This document shows positions 1-9,627 of a DNA stretch of 64,000 nucleotides, piece by piece (the first letter of the stretch is position 1; every line of letters starts with the position of its first letter). The stretch covers positions 62,001 to 126,000 of the forward strand of contig NZ_SWBM01000001.1 of assembly GCF_005116465.1 (NCBI RefSeq). Reading direction: 5' to 3'. Position numbers and translations under genes: made by a program. This stretch comes from Robertmurraya kyonggiensis. Its GTDB lineage: Bacteria; Bacillota; Bacilli; Bacillales; Cytobacillaceae. The notes under the pieces are model-generated. The model was not told where the DNA came from. It worked only from the letters and a program-made list of their open reading frames with translations, and did not search any database.

Positions 1-33
1 TTACGTTATGTAGGAAGTTTGTTGAATAGATAG
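1..33 (+). CDS. prkA: 3' end of an upstream gene, probably serine protein kinase PrkA (partial)
   Basis: An open frame enters from the left edge and encodes LRYVGSLLNR before a TAG stop at 31-33. It is followed at once by a strong terminator. The identification rests mainly on synteny: in Bacillus the gene upstream of yhbH is prkA, a sporulation-associated serine kinase/AAA protein. Ten residues cannot prove the family, so this is an inference from context. Confidence 0.55.
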   Translation, partial: LRYVGSLLNR

Positions 34-38
34 AAAGC

Positions 39-67
39 GGCTGGCAGAATTTCTGCCAGCCTTTTTT
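39..67 (+). terminator. Rho-independent terminator
   Basis: Perfect 11-bp stem (39-49 with 51-61) followed by six T residues. It ends the upstream transcript and implies that yhbH has its own promoter in 68-240. Confidence 0.9.
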
Positions 68-252
68 CATCGAGAAATCGATGTTTTTCATAGGCATACG
101 TGCTTTTATCGTAACTAATTGTAAATTATTTCGGATCGTTGCATAGGATAGAGTAATCACCATTTTTACTTTTTTTCGTGAGACACCCGAGATATTGTAT
201 GCGAATAAGTAAAAAAGTGTGAACAATTTTATAAAAACAAGGAGGGGTTAAG

Positions 253-1425
253 ATGACCGATGTTAACAATCATCAATTTGTGATTTCGAAGGAAGATTGG
301 TCCCTCCACCGCAAAGGCCACGATGATCAGAAGCGCCACCAGGAAAAAGTCCAAGAAGCGATTCGAAACAATTTACCGGATCTTATAACAGAAGAAAATA
401 TCGTCATGTCAAACGGTCGAGAAGTGGTTAAAATACCGATACGTTCTTTGGATGAATATAAAATTCGCTACAACTATGATAAAAATAAACATGTGGGCCA
501 AGGTGATGGAGACAGTCAAATTGGGGATGTTGTTGCTCGTGATGGATCCGGTGGCCAAAAGGGACCTGGTAAAGGTCAAGGAGCAGGAGATCAGGCTGGA
601 GAAGATTATTTTGAAGCAGAAGTATCACTGATGGATATTCAAGAAGCGTTATTTAAAGAGTTGGAGCTTCCGAATTTGAAGAGAAAAGAACAGGATAATA
701 TTGTTGTTGAGAATATTGAATTCAATGATATTCGAAAAACAGGCTTAATGGGCAATATTGATAAGAAAAGAACCATGATGACAGCGTTTAAACGAAATGC
801 GATGACAGGTCAGGCAAGTTTCCATCCGATTTTCCGAGAGGATTTGAAATTTAAGACGTGGAATGAAGTCATTAAACCAGAATCAAAAGCAGTTGTGCTG
901 GCGATGATGGATACGAGTGGATCTATGGGCATATGGGAAAAGTATATGGCGCGCAGTTTCTTTTTCTGGATGACCCGATTTTTACGTACAAAATATGAAA
1001 CGGTAGAAATTGAATTCATTGCCCATCATACGGAGGCAAAGGTTGTGAGTGAAGAAGACTTTTTCTCTAAAGGGGAAAGCGGAGGAACCATTTGTTCATC
1101 AGCCTACCGAAAAGCATTAGAACTTATTGAAGATAAATACAATCCGACGAGGTACAATATTTATCCATTCCATTTTTCCGATGGCGATAATTTAACCTCA
1201 GATAATGCAAGATGTGTGAAACTCGTGGAGCAGTTGATGAATGTATCAAATATGTTTGGTTATGGTGAAGTGAATCAGTATAATAGGCATTCGACCCTCA
1301 TGTCCGCGTATAAAAACATCAAGCATGAAGACTTCCGATATTATATCCTCAAGCAAAAAGCCGATGTATTCCATGCCATGCGAAGCTTCTTTAAGAAGGA
1401 GCAGGAAGATAAGATGTATGCTTAA
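253..1425 (+). CDS. yhbH: YhbH family sporulation protein (UPF0229)
   Basis: 390 residues, the usual length for YhbH/YeaH (DUF444) proteins. These are encoded next to the PrkA kinase and linked to sporulation in Bacillus and to stress and stationary phase in Gram-negatives. A glycine-rich, low-complexity stretch lies at about residues 82-116. A von Willebrand A-like MIDAS motif, DTSGSMG, begins near residue 220. The start ATG has an AAGGAGGGG ribosome binding site. The 185-bp upstream region probably holds a sporulation sigma-factor promoter, but I could not assign boxes. The biochemical role of the family is not established. Confidence 0.93.
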   Translation: MTDVNNHQFVISKEDWSLHRKGHDDQKRHQEKVQEAIRNNLPDLITEENIVMSNGREVVKIPIRSLDEYKIRYNYDKNKHVGQGDGDSQIGDVVARDGSGGQKGPGKGQGAGDQAGEDYFEAEVSLMDIQEALFKELELPNLKRKEQDNIVVENIEFNDIRKTGLMGNIDKKRTMMTAFKRNAMTGQASFHPIFREDLKFKTWNEVIKPESKAVVLAMMDTSGSMGIWEKYMARSFFFWMTRFLRTKYETVEIEFIAHHTEAKVVSEEDFFSKGESGGTICSSAYRKALELIEDKYNPTRYNIYPFHFSDGDNLTSDNARCVKLVEQLMNVSNMFGYGEVNQYNRHSTLMSAYKNIKHEDFRYYILKQKADVFHAMRSFFKKEQEDKMYA

Positions 1426-1426
1426 G

Positions 1427-1452
1427 AAAGAGAGGGATTCCTCTCTTTTTTA
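1427..1452 (+). terminator. Rho-independent terminator after yhbH
   Basis: Stem of the AGAGAGG/CCTCTCT type directly after the yhbH stop codon, followed by a T run. Confidence 0.8.
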
Positions 1453-1542
1453 GTGTGTATTTTTTTATCAAAATTTTCAGAATCCTGATATGATAGAGGC
1501 AAGCCTTTAGAAATGGATATCAATCCGGAGGGGGAATGTATC

Positions 1543-3351
1543 TTGAATAAGAGCCTTATTAAAGGTGAACAGGTTCTACAAAGTATGGAGCTTCTCCAGG
1601 TTAAGAATTGGATGACACCGAATCCCTATTGTATTACACAAGGTGAAACGTTAAAAAAAGTAGCAGAAAAAATGGATGATCTTCGTGTAGAGAGTCTACC
1701 TGTAGTTGATAAAAATATGCATCTTCTCGGAATGATTACATTGCGAAAACTACTTTACCTTTTACTTCATGGAAGTAATAGCGAGTCCATAGTTCAAAGT
1801 ACATTAACAAGAAATTTTGCTAGTATAAGTCCTGCTGATTCTATTTTGGATGTATTTACTCTTCCATATGATCAGCTCCCTGTTCTGGACGAGTACGGTG
1901 TCCTTGTTGGGATTTTAACTCGGCGAGACATTCTGGATGGTTTTTCGAAGTATATTTATCGATTAGAACAGCGTCAAAATTCTGCGGAAGCGTTAAATAT
2001 CATTTTGGACAGTGCCTACGAGGGCATTGCCTTTGTTGATGAAAATGGGATTTTACAAGAGTTTAATAATGCTTACAGTCGTTTTACGGGAATAAAAAGA
2101 GAAGATGCTATAGGAAGACATGTTACGGAAGTGATTGATAATACCAATCTACATATTACTGTGAAAACCGGGATTCCTGAAAGGGGTGTCATTCAGAATA
2201 TACAGGGACAGGACATGGTTGTACACCGAATTCCGATTTGGAGAAATGGAAAGGTAACGGGAGCCATTGGAATGCTCATATTTGAAGGAGTGACCGAAGT
2301 ATATAAGATACATGAAAGATTACAAGAGGATCATAGAAAAGAACGATCCCAGAAAGAATCTTTAACCTTGATAAAAGAAGGAGATAGTCGAATAACGATT
2401 GACCAAATTATTGGGACAAGTGAGGAAGTCCTAAATGTGAAACGGATTGCGAGGCGTGCAGCAAGAACGGCGGCTACTGTCCTTATAACCGGAGAAAGTG
2501 GGACTGGGAAAGAAATGTTTGCTAAGAGTATACATCATTTAAGTCCATTTTCTACAGGTCCATTTATCAGTGTAAATTGTGGGGCTATTCCAGAGCAGTT
2601 ATTTGAATCTGAGTTGTTTGGGTATGAAGAGGGTGCCTTTACTGGAGCTAAAAAAGGCGGAAAACCAGGAAAGTTTGAATTAGCCCAAAATGGAACGATT
2701 TTTCTAGATGAGCTTGGAGAAATGCCTCTTATGATGCAAACGAAGTTATTACGGGTTTTGCAGGAAAGAGAAGTAGAGCGAGTAGGTGGCGTTAAAAAAT
2801 ATCATATAAACGCAAGGATTATAGGGGCAACAAATCGTGATTTAAAAGAAATGGTGGATAAAGGAACATTCAGGGAGGATTTATTTTATCGTTTAAACAT
2901 TATTCAGCTTCATATTCCTTCTCTTCGGGAACGTAAGAATGATATTCCGAGTTTAATTTCCTTTTATCTGAAGGAAGTTTGTGAAAAATATGATGTCCCA
3001 TACAAATCATTAACATCCGAAGCTGTGTCTGCATTTATGAACCATCCATGGAAGGGCAATATTCGAGAAATGGTGAATACAATCGAAAGATTAGTGACCC
3101 TTGTTGAGGGAGAGACGATTGATGTACAGCATTTATCAAAAATTTTCATGAATGGAATAGAACAAGAACATGTCCTTACCAAAACAGGAACATTTTTGAG
3201 CGAAGCGAAAATGTTAGGAGACAAACGAGAAAAGGAATTGGTTCAAAATGCTCTAACAAGAGCAGGTGGAAATAAATCAAAAGCAGCTGAGATTTTGGGA
3301 ATTCATCGGACGACCTTATATCAAAAGCTTAAAAAGTACGGAATACATTAG
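1543..3351 (+). CDS. Sigma-54-dependent transcriptional activator with CBS and PAS sensor domains
   Basis: About 602 residues. Two CBS domains (roughly 20-140) are followed by a PAS domain (about 150-255), a sigma-54 interaction AAA+ domain (about 285-515) and a C-terminal Fis-type helix-turn-helix (about 560-600). The AAA+ domain shows Walker A GESGTGKE and the sigma-54-contacting GAFTGA loop, so it should be a working enhancer-binding activator. I prefer the TTG at 1543 because GGAGGGGGAA lies about 7 bases upstream; an in-frame ATG at 1513 has no ribosome binding site. CBS domains usually bind adenine nucleotides and PAS a small ligand, so both metabolic state and substrate may be sensed. 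It lies just upstream of a consensus sigma-54 promoter and almost certainly controls the next three genes, like the BkdR and AcoR systems. Confidence 0.92.
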   Translation: MNKSLIKGEQVLQSMELLQVKNWMTPNPYCITQGETLKKVAEKMDDLRVESLPVVDKNMHLLGMITLRKLLYLLLHGSNSESIVQSTLTRNFASISPADSILDVFTLPYDQLPVLDEYGVLVGILTRRDILDGFSKYIYRLEQRQNSAEALNIILDSAYEGIAFVDENGILQEFNNAYSRFTGIKREDAIGRHVTEVIDNTNLHITVKTGIPERGVIQNIQGQDMVVHRIPIWRNGKVTGAIGMLIFEGVTEVYKIHERLQEDHRKERSQKESLTLIKEGDSRITIDQIIGTSEEVLNVKRIARRAARTAATVLITGESGTGKEMFAKSIHHLSPFSTGPFISVNCGAIPEQLFESELFGYEEGAFTGAKKGGKPGKFELAQNGTIFLDELGEMPLMMQTKLLRVLQEREVERVGGVKKYHINARIIGATNRDLKEMVDKGTFREDLFYRLNIIQLHIPSLRERKNDIPSLISFYLKEVCEKYDVPYKSLTSEAVSAFMNHPWKGNIREMVNTIERLVTLVEGETIDVQHLSKIFMNGIEQEHVLTKTGTFLSEAKMLGDKREKELVQNALTRAGGNKSKAAEILGIHRTTLYQKLKKYGIH

Positions 3352-3352
3352 G

Positions 3353-3406
3353 TGTAGTGATGTCGCTACATAAACACAACACTGTAGTGTAGTGTCTACA
3401 GTGTTG
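3353..3406. promoter_or_regulatory. Tandem enhancer-like sites for the sigma-54 activator
   Basis: Two 18-bp elements of form TGTAG-N8-CTACA lie at 3353-3370 (TGTAGTGATGTCGCTACA) and 3383-3400 (TGTAGTGTAGTGTCTACA). Their centres are exactly 30 bp apart, about three helical turns. The second sits inside a longer perfect inverted repeat (3377-3387 with 3396-3406). No T run follows, so a terminator is less likely. They lie roughly 80 and 110 bp upstream of the expected transcription start, a normal distance for sigma-54 enhancers. Confidence 0.75.
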
Positions 3407-3444
3407 GAAGATTAGAAATCCTAATAGATTGCTAGTTTGAAACT

Positions 3445-3460
3445 TGGCACACTTCTTGCA
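3445..3460 (+). promoter_or_regulatory. Sigma-54 (SigL) -24/-12 promoter
   Basis: TGGCAC-N5-TTGCA matches the sigma-54 consensus without mismatch and sits 36 bp before the GTG start of the alcohol dehydrogenase gene. With the adjacent activator gene and enhancer-like repeats this is a strong assignment. Confidence 0.92.
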
Positions 3461-3495
3461 AATTAAATAAAGAATTTACAAAAGGGGTGGTAAAA

Positions 3496-4692
3496 GTGGA
3501 AAACTTCGCAGTATTTCGAACGCCTAAAACAATTTTATATGGAAGAAATGCTTTTGAAAACGTTGGAACAGAAGCCTCGCAAAGAGGAAAAAAAGCCCTA
3601 ATTGTTAGTGATAAGATCATGGACAGTCTTGGGATTGTAAGCAAGTGTAGAAATCTTCTCGAAGAGCAAGGCGTACAAAGTGCAGTCTACTTAGGAATTG
3701 CTTCAGAACCAACAGACCAATATGTGTCTGAATCTTTGGAGATCCTGCAAAAAGAACAATGTGACATCGTGATATCGCTCGGTGGAGGGAGCTGTATCGA
3801 TACGGCTAAAGCGATCGCTGTTCTGGCGACAAATGGAGGCTACATTGGTGACTATATGAGAGAAAGGAAAATAGCATCAAATCCCCCAGTCCCTCATATT
3901 TCAATTCCTACAACGGCGGGTACTGGTTCTGAAGCAACGGATGCCACGATTATTACGAATACAAGTTCAGATGTGAAAATGATGATCAAACAGCCTGCTT
4001 TTATGCCAGAGGTGGCCATTGTTGATCCGTTATTGACGATTTCAGCACCGAAAAATGTAACAGCTGCAACAGGAATTGATGCTCTTAGTCACGCAATTGA
4101 AGCCTATCTTTCAAGAAAATCTCATCCGATGACCGATACATTGGCAGTATCCGCGATGAAGCTTATTGTTGAGAATATTTTAACCGCTTACACAAATGGT
4201 GAAAATGAGGATGCTCGTGAAGCAATGGCATTAGGTTCTTTGCAAGCAGGAATGGCATTTTCCAATTCATCTGTTTGTCTTGTTCACGGAATGTCTAGAC
4301 CAATAGGAGCCATCTTTCATGTTCCTCATGGGATATCGAACGCGATGCTATTACCGGCTGTATTAGAATTCAGTAAAGAAGCCTGTGTAGAGAGATTAGC
4401 TGATCTAGGAAGAATATTTGACCTTAATAATGAAAGCCTTTCCAGTAAGGAAGCAGCCAATATTGCCGTAAATTCGATAAAAGATCTTTGTGTCAAGATG
4501 AATATTCCAAACTTAAAAGGGTGGGGAATAGACCAAAGTACATTTGAAACTGTAGTGGATAAGATGTCGGTTGACGCTGTTGAAAGTGGCAGTCCTGCCA
4601 ACAATCCGAGAATTCCAACTCATGATGAATTAGTGAAGCTTTATCATGTTTGCTATAATTATCAGTTTTCCGTGGAAGAGACGGTAAATTAA
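3496..4692 (+). CDS. Iron-containing alcohol (hydroxy-acid) dehydrogenase
   Basis: About 398 residues, typical of group III Fe-dependent alcohol dehydrogenases. It contains the nucleotide-binding GGGSCIDTAK motif and the metal region GIDALSHAIEAY followed by VHGMSRP and HVPHG histidines. GTG at 3496 is the likely start because AGGGGTGG ends five bases upstream; the earlier GTG at 3487 overlaps that ribosome binding site. It is first in a sigma-54 operon with a GntP permease and an MmsA-type dehydrogenase, so it probably oxidises an imported hydroxy acid to a semialdehyde. Candidates are 3-hydroxypropionate, 3-hydroxyisobutyrate and 4-hydroxybutyrate. The substrate is inferred. Confidence 0.88.
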   Translation: MENFAVFRTPKTILYGRNAFENVGTEASQRGKKALIVSDKIMDSLGIVSKCRNLLEEQGVQSAVYLGIASEPTDQYVSESLEILQKEQCDIVISLGGGSCIDTAKAIAVLATNGGYIGDYMRERKIASNPPVPHISIPTTAGTGSEATDATIITNTSSDVKMMIKQPAFMPEVAIVDPLLTISAPKNVTAATGIDALSHAIEAYLSRKSHPMTDTLAVSAMKLIVENILTAYTNGENEDAREAMALGSLQAGMAFSNSSVCLVHGMSRPIGAIFHVPHGISNAMLLPAVLEFSKEACVERLADLGRIFDLNNESLSSKEAANIAVNSIKDLCVKMNIPNLKGWGIDQSTFETVVDKMSVDAVESGSPANNPRIPTHDELVKLYHVCYNYQFSVEETVN

Positions 4693-4715
4693 ACATGGAA
4701 GAGGTGAGTTGAAAG

Positions 4716-6062
4716 ATGGTCGGAATGCTTGGGTTAATTGCTTCCTTAATTCTATTAATCATTTTAACTATGAGAGGAATCAATATTATTATTGCCGCTA
4801 TCATCAGTACCTTGTTGGTTGCTGTTACCGGAGGACTGAATCTCGAAACAGCATTAGCAGACTATTATATGACAGGGTTTACGGGATACTTTAAATCATG
4901 GTTTTTGATCTTCTTATTGGGTGCGGTATTTGGGAAAATCATGCAGGAAACACGTGCTGCTGACAGTATTGCCAATTGGGTGAAGAAAACACTTGGCCCA
5001 TCACGCGCTGTATTTGCGGTTGTTGCTGCTGCGGCAATCATGACATACGGGGGAGTTAGTTTATTCGTAGTAGGGTTTGCGGTATATCCAATCGCAGTTT
5101 CTTTGTTTCGAGTCTCTAATTTACCACATCGCTTTATTCCAGCAGCATTAGTTTTTGGTTCTATTTCTTTTACGATGACAGCACCTGGTTCACCAGAAAT
5201 TCAGAACCTAATTCCGACTGAGTTTTTTGGAACGAAACCAACTGCTGGAGGACTTATCGGCGTTATCATGGCCTTGATTATTATGATTGTCGGTGGAATT
5301 TTACTAGGAAGAATGGTGAAAAAAGCTGTTCAAAATGGGGAAGGATTTTCTCCACCGAATCAATTTTCAACAGCTTCTAATGAGATAGCGGCAGATGTCG
5401 AGCTAGAAATGCAAAAGCCTAGTACACCAGTAAATGCTAAGGATTATCCACATGTCATTTTTGCGATATTACCGCTAGTAGTCGTGATAGTGATGTTAAA
5501 TACGATAGCTCAATTTGCCTCTTCAACTGCAGCGGCGTTACTTTCTTTGGCAAGTGGCATACTGCTAGCTTGTGTCTTTATGTTTAAGTATTTAAGAGAG
5601 TTCTGGTCATCATTAGCAAAAGGCGCTCAAGATGCATTAGTGGCCGCTGCTAATACATGTGCGGTTGTAGGTTTTGGTAGTGTTGCAGCTCAGGTTTCTG
5701 CATTTGATACGGTTGTGGATGGGTTAGTGAGTTTACCAGGACCACCACTTATGGGGTTAGCTATAGCAGTTACCCTTATTTGTGGAATAACAGGTTCTGC
5801 CTCAGGAGGATTAGGAATTGCCCTACCTATCTTAGCTCCTATATATATGGCACAAGGACTTGACCCAGGTGCGATGCATCGAATTTCAGCTCTGGCATCA
5901 GGTGGTTTGGATTCTCTTCCACATAACGGATATGTGGTGACAACGATCCGTGCAATATGTGGTGAGACCCATAAAAGGGCTTATTGGCCAGTATTTATTC
6001 TTAGCGTAGTACTACCAACGATTGTGTTGGCTCTAGCAGTCATTCTATATTCGATTTTCTAA
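4716..6062 (+). CDS. GntP family permease (hydroxy-acid/H+ symporter)
   Basis: 448 residues, almost entirely hydrophobic, with about 12 predicted membrane segments. It carries GntP/CitMHS-like features such as YGGVSLFVVGFAVYPIA and a C-terminal GLDSLPHNGYVVT motif. GntP members import gluconate, related sugar acids or short hydroxy acids with protons. A ribosome binding site (AGAGGTGAG) precedes the ATG, and the gene lies 23 bp after the alcohol dehydrogenase. It probably imports the substrate of the two enzymes of this operon. Confidence 0.88.
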   Translation: MVGMLGLIASLILLIILTMRGINIIIAAIISTLLVAVTGGLNLETALADYYMTGFTGYFKSWFLIFLLGAVFGKIMQETRAADSIANWVKKTLGPSRAVFAVVAAAAIMTYGGVSLFVVGFAVYPIAVSLFRVSNLPHRFIPAALVFGSISFTMTAPGSPEIQNLIPTEFFGTKPTAGGLIGVIMALIIMIVGGILLGRMVKKAVQNGEGFSPPNQFSTASNEIAADVELEMQKPSTPVNAKDYPHVIFAILPLVVVIVMLNTIAQFASSTAAALLSLASGILLACVFMFKYLREFWSSLAKGAQDALVAAANTCAVVGFGSVAAQVSAFDTVVDGLVSLPGPPLMGLAIAVTLICGITGSASGGLGIALPILAPIYMAQGLDPGAMHRISALASGGLDSLPHNGYVVTTIRAICGETHKRAYWPVFILSVVLPTIVLALAVILYSIF

Positions 6063-6083
6063 AACAGGAAGGGGAAGGATTTC

Positions 6084-7541
6084 ATGACAACGACAACCAC
6101 AAAACTATTAAAGAACTTCATTAATGGGGTATGGATTGAGGCAAAAACGGAAAAATACGAGAGTGTTCCAAACCCTGCAACAGGAGTAGAACTTGCTCAG
6201 GTACCAATTTCAACTCGCGAGGACCTTGATGAAGCGGTGCAAGCTGCAAAAGAAGCTTTTAAAAATTGGAGTAATACACCAGTGCCTAAACGGGCTCGTA
6301 TTCTATTTAAATATCAGCAATTATTAATTGATAATTGGGAAGAGTTAGCAAAACTGATCACTCACGAAAATGGAAAAAGCTACAAAGAGGCATATGGAGA
6401 AGTACAACGGGGGATTGAATGTGTAGAATTTGCTGCTGGTGCTCCATCGCTAATGATGGGAAAACAGCTTCCGGATATAGCCACAAATATCGAATCTGGC
6501 ATGTATAGATATCCTGTTGGCGTAGTTGGTGGAATTACCCCATTCAACTTCCCGATGATGGTTCCTTGCTGGATGTTTCCGCTAGCAATTGCCTGCGGAA
6601 ATACATTCGTGTTAAAACCTTCTGAAAGAACGCCAATTCTAGCAAATCGTTTAGCAGAGCTATTCAAAGAGGCAGGACTTCCAGATGGAGTTCTTAATAT
6701 TGTCCACGGTGCTCATGATATTGTAAATGGATTATTGGATCATAAGGACGTTCCAGCTATTTCATTTGTTGGCTCTCAGCCAGTAGCTGAGTATATTTAT
6801 AAATCAGCAGCAGGGAATGGAAAAAGAGTGCAAGCATTAGCAGGAGCAAAAAACCATTCGATCGTTTTGCCAGATGCTGATTTAGATGCTGCAGTAAAAG
6901 AGATTATTGGGGCCGCTTACGGATCTGCGGGTGAAAGATGTATGGCATGCTCTGTAGTTGTTGCAGTTGGAGATGTGGCTGAGCCGTTGATTGAAAAGCT
7001 AAACGAGCAAGCGGATCAAATTAAGATCGGAAACGGTCTTGAAGAAGATGTCTTTTTAGGTCCAGTGATTCGTAAAGAAAATAAGGAAAGAACGGCTAAC
7101 TATATTGAAATAGGTGAACAAGAAGGAGCTGTACTTGTTCGTGATGGTCGTAATGACGAAGTATATCATAAAGAGGGCTACTTTATTGGACCGACAATTT
7201 TTGATCAAGTGAATCCTTCCATGAGAATTTGGAAAGAAGAAATTTTTGCACCTGTCCTTTCCATCGTTCGTGTGAATAGCTTAGAGGAAGCAATTGAGTT
7301 AACCAATCAGTCAGACTTCGGAAATGGTGCCTGCCTATTCACTGATAGTGGTAGTGCTGTACGATACTTTAGAGAGAATATTCAAGTGGGGATGTTAGGG
7401 GTTAATATCGGTGTCCCAGCTCCGATGGCTTTCTTTCCATTCTCTGGCTGGAAAAATTCCTTCTATGGAGACTTACATGCTAATGGAACAGATGGAGTAG
7501 AATTTTATACAAGAAGAAAGATGTTAACTGCTCGCTGGTAA
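6084..7541 (+). CDS. mmsA: CoA-acylating methylmalonate/malonate-semialdehyde dehydrogenase
   Basis: 485 residues, full length for the MmsA/IolA branch of aldehyde dehydrogenases. The catalytic cysteine is in GERCMACS and the [13 protein letters not shown] region is typical. Family members convert methylmalonate or malonate semialdehyde with NAD+ and CoA to propionyl-CoA or acetyl-CoA plus CO2. As last gene of the operon, 21 bp after the permease, it would take the semialdehyde made by the Fe-dependent dehydrogenase. IolA of inositol breakdown is close in sequence, but no other iol gene is present. Confidence 0.87.
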   Translation: MTTTTTKLLKNFINGVWIEAKTEKYESVPNPATGVELAQVPISTREDLDEAVQAAKEAFKNWSNTPVPKRARILFKYQQLLIDNWEELAKLITHENGKSYKEAYGEVQRGIECVEFAAGAPSLMMGKQLPDIATNIESGMYRYPVGVVGGITPFNFPMMVPCWMFPLAIACGNTFVLKPSERTPILANRLAELFKEAGLPDGVLNIVHGAHDIVNGLLDHKDVPAISFVGSQPVAEYIYKSAAGNGKRVQALAGAKNHSIVLPDADLDAAVKEIIGAAYGSAGERCMACSVVVAVGDVAEPLIEKLNEQADQIKIGNGLEEDVFLGPVIRKENKERTANYIEIGEQEGAVLVRDGRNDEVYHKEGYFIGPTIFDQVNPSMRIWKEEIFAPVLSIVRVNSLEEAIELTNQSDFGNGACLFTDSGSAVRYFRENIQVGMLGVNIGVPAPMAFFPFSGWKNSFYGDLHANGTDGVEFYTRRKMLTARW

Positions 7542-7551
7542 GAAAATTTTG

Positions 7552-7580
7552 AAGGCACCCGCAATTGTGAGTGCCTTTTT
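7552..7580 (+). terminator. Rho-independent terminator of the sigma-54 operon
   Basis: Stem AAGGCAC/GTGCCTT with a loop of about 10 bases and five T residues. It separates this operon from the convergent gene that ends at 7584. Confidence 0.85.
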
Positions 7581-7583
7581 ACC

Positions 7584-9239
7584 TTAATTGACTTCTTTTG
7601 CGATAGAGCGACCAACTTGTTTTCCTGTAAACAAACAGCCCCCAACAAATGTACCTTCAAGAGAACGGTATCCATGAATGCCGCCTCCACCAAATCCAGA
7701 TACCTCACCAGCGGCATATAGCCCTGATACTGGATTTCCTTCGGAGTTCAGGACACGTCCAGACAGATCAGTTTGCAAGCCTCCAAGTGTTTTTCTGCTC
7801 AAAATATTTAAGCGCACGGCAATGAGCGGCCCATTTTTAGGGTCCAAAATTTTATGTGGTTTTGCTACACGAATCAGCTTATCTCCGAGATAATTACGAG
7901 CTCCGTGCATGGCTGTAATCTGTAAATCCTTTGTGAACTTGTTGTCCATTTCACGATCGCGGGCCTGAAGTTGTCTTTCGATATGAGAGAATTCAATTAA
8001 GTTTTCACCTGAAATTTTATTCATTCCCTTAACCAGCTCTGGTAGGGTATCGGCAACAATAAAATCTTCACCATGTTCCATAAATGCTTTAACAGGAGCA
8101 GTCGGTCCAGGTGCTAATCTTGACAAAACCTTTTTAATGCTTTTTTCTGTTAAATCCGGATTTTGCTCAGAGCCAGAAAGAGCAAATTCTTTTTCAATAA
8201 TTTTCTGGGTAAGAATGAACCAGGAATAATCATAGCCAGTCTTTTGAATAGCTTCGAGAGTACCAAGTGTATCGAATCCTGGAAAGTATGGTGTAGGGAA
8301 TCGATTTCCCTCTGCATCTAACCAAACAGATGAAGGACCGGGTAAAATTCGAATCCCATGCTTTGGCCAAATCGGATTCCAGTTTTGTATGCCTTCAGTA
8401 TAGTGCCACATCCGGTCACGGTTGACGATTCTGCCTCCAGCGTTTTCAGTGATTTCAAGCATCCTACCGTCAACATGTGCGGGAACACCTGAAATCATTT
8501 TTTTAGGTGGTTCGCCAAGTCGAGTTGGCCAATTTTTTCTAATGAGGTCGAAGTTCGCGCCAATTCCTCCACTAGAGACAAGAACAGCAGAAGCATGAAA
8601 TTCAAATTCCCCAACAACCTCACGTGAGCTTGCTTCTCCACGGGCGACGTTGCTTGGGACGAGTATCGAACCTTTTACACCCACAACTGCATCATTTTCA
8701 GTGAGGAGTTCGTCGACTTGATGTCTAGGTCGGTAATCTACAAGTCCTTTGGCGATTCCTTGCCTAACCCTTTCTTCAAATGGTTTAACGAGACCAGGAC
8801 CAGTTCCCCAGACGATATGGAAGCGAGGAACAGAGTTTCCATGTCCTTCAGCTAAATAGCCACCACGTTCTGCCCAACCAACTACAGGAAAGAACCTTAC
8901 GCCCATTTGATGTAGCCATTCTCTTTTTTCTCCGGCTGCAAAATCAATGTAGGCTTCTGCCCATTTTCTTCCCCAATAATCCTCGTCATCTTCCCGATCA
9001 AAGCCTGCCGTCCCTAGCCAATCCTGCCAAGCCAACTCTTTTGAATCCTTGATTCCCATTCTTCTTTGCTCAGGTGAGTCGACTAAGAAAAGGCCGCCAA
9101 AAGACCACCAAGCTTGTCCACCTAATGAACTTTCGGGCTCTTGGTCTAGGAGTAGCACTTTTTTTCCTGCCTCGACTAATTCCGAGGTTGCGACCAATCC
9201 AGCAAGTCCAGCTCCCACGAAAATGACATCATATTTCAA
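7584..9239 (-). CDS. FAD-binding dehydrogenase, 3-ketosteroid dehydrogenase/fumarate reductase-like
   Basis: 551 residues. An N-terminal Rossmann motif VGAGLAGL is followed by the acidic end LLLDQE, and the C-terminal FAD region contains GLYAAGEVSGFGGGG. This is the pattern of the COG3573 FAD-dependent oxidoreductases, often annotated as 3-ketosteroid dehydrogenase-like, though most Bacillus members have no proven steroid activity. It starts at TTG with a GGGGG ribosome binding site. It is a lone gene, so context gives no substrate. Confidence 0.85.
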   Translation of the reverse strand: MKYDVIFVGAGLAGLVATSELVEAGKKVLLLDQEPESSLGGQAWWSFGGLFLVDSPEQRRMGIKDSKELAWQDWLGTAGFDREDDEDYWGRKWAEAYIDFAAGEKREWLHQMGVRFFPVVGWAERGGYLAEGHGNSVPRFHIVWGTGPGLVKPFEERVRQGIAKGLVDYRPRHQVDELLTENDAVVGVKGSILVPSNVARGEASSREVVGEFEFHASAVLVSSGGIGANFDLIRKNWPTRLGEPPKKMISGVPAHVDGRMLEITENAGGRIVNRDRMWHYTEGIQNWNPIWPKHGIRILPGPSSVWLDAEGNRFPTPYFPGFDTLGTLEAIQKTGYDYSWFILTQKIIEKEFALSGSEQNPDLTEKSIKKVLSRLAPGPTAPVKAFMEHGEDFIVADTLPELVKGMNKISGENLIEFSHIERQLQARDREMDNKFTKDLQITAMHGARNYLGDKLIRVAKPHKILDPKNGPLIAVRLNILSRKTLGGLQTDLSGRVLNSEGNPVSGLYAAGEVSGFGGGGIHGYRSLEGTFVGGCLFTGKQVGRSIAKEVN

Positions 9240-9350
9240 TTGTTTATCCCCCTTATTTTGACAAGAATTGCGTAATTATAATATTCACTAGATAAAGGGT
9301 TTTTTCCTGCACGTTTGTGGGTGGGTTAAGAGAAAAGGGGGAAGTGACGA

Positions 9351-9373
9351 AAGGACCCTAAAGAATGGGTCCC
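9351..9373 (-). terminator. Probable terminator of the small gene at 9382-9507
   Basis: Stem GGGACCC/GGGTCC with an 8-base loop. Read on the minus strand it is followed by a short T stretch, directly after the stop codon of the small gene. Confidence 0.55.
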
Positions 9374-9381
9374 ATAACACG

Positions 9382-9507
9382 CTATTTCTTTAAATCTTTT
9401 TTCGTACGCTCACTACGGATATTAACATCCTTGGAGAACTCAGTATCTGCTTTCTTGTTATTCGGATACTTGTTCTTACGCTCGCGATTATCGTTGCGAT
9501 TTGTCAT
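9382..9507 (-). CDS. Small highly charged protein, 41 residues
   Basis: A short gene with a good ribosome binding site (GAAAGGAGAT, about 7 bases before the ATG). The product has no hydrophobic segment, is rich in Lys, Arg, Asn and Asp, and contains a DTEFSKDV segment. Size and composition recall the small spore or stress-related proteins scattered through Bacillus genomes, but I do not recognise a family. A short terminator follows. A longer frame starting at 9606 is possible but lacks a ribosome binding site. Confidence 0.6.
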   Translation of the reverse strand: MTNRNDNRERKNKYPNNKKADTEFSKDVNIRSERTKKDLKK

Positions 9508-9627
9508 AAAATATCTCCTTTCTTGGCAAGATAATGTTATCTTGCGCAATTTATAAAATGAATAATATCCTTTTTTCCAAAAAACATAAGGATATGGGAT
9601 TTTCAAAAAGATAAAGGGGATATTGTG

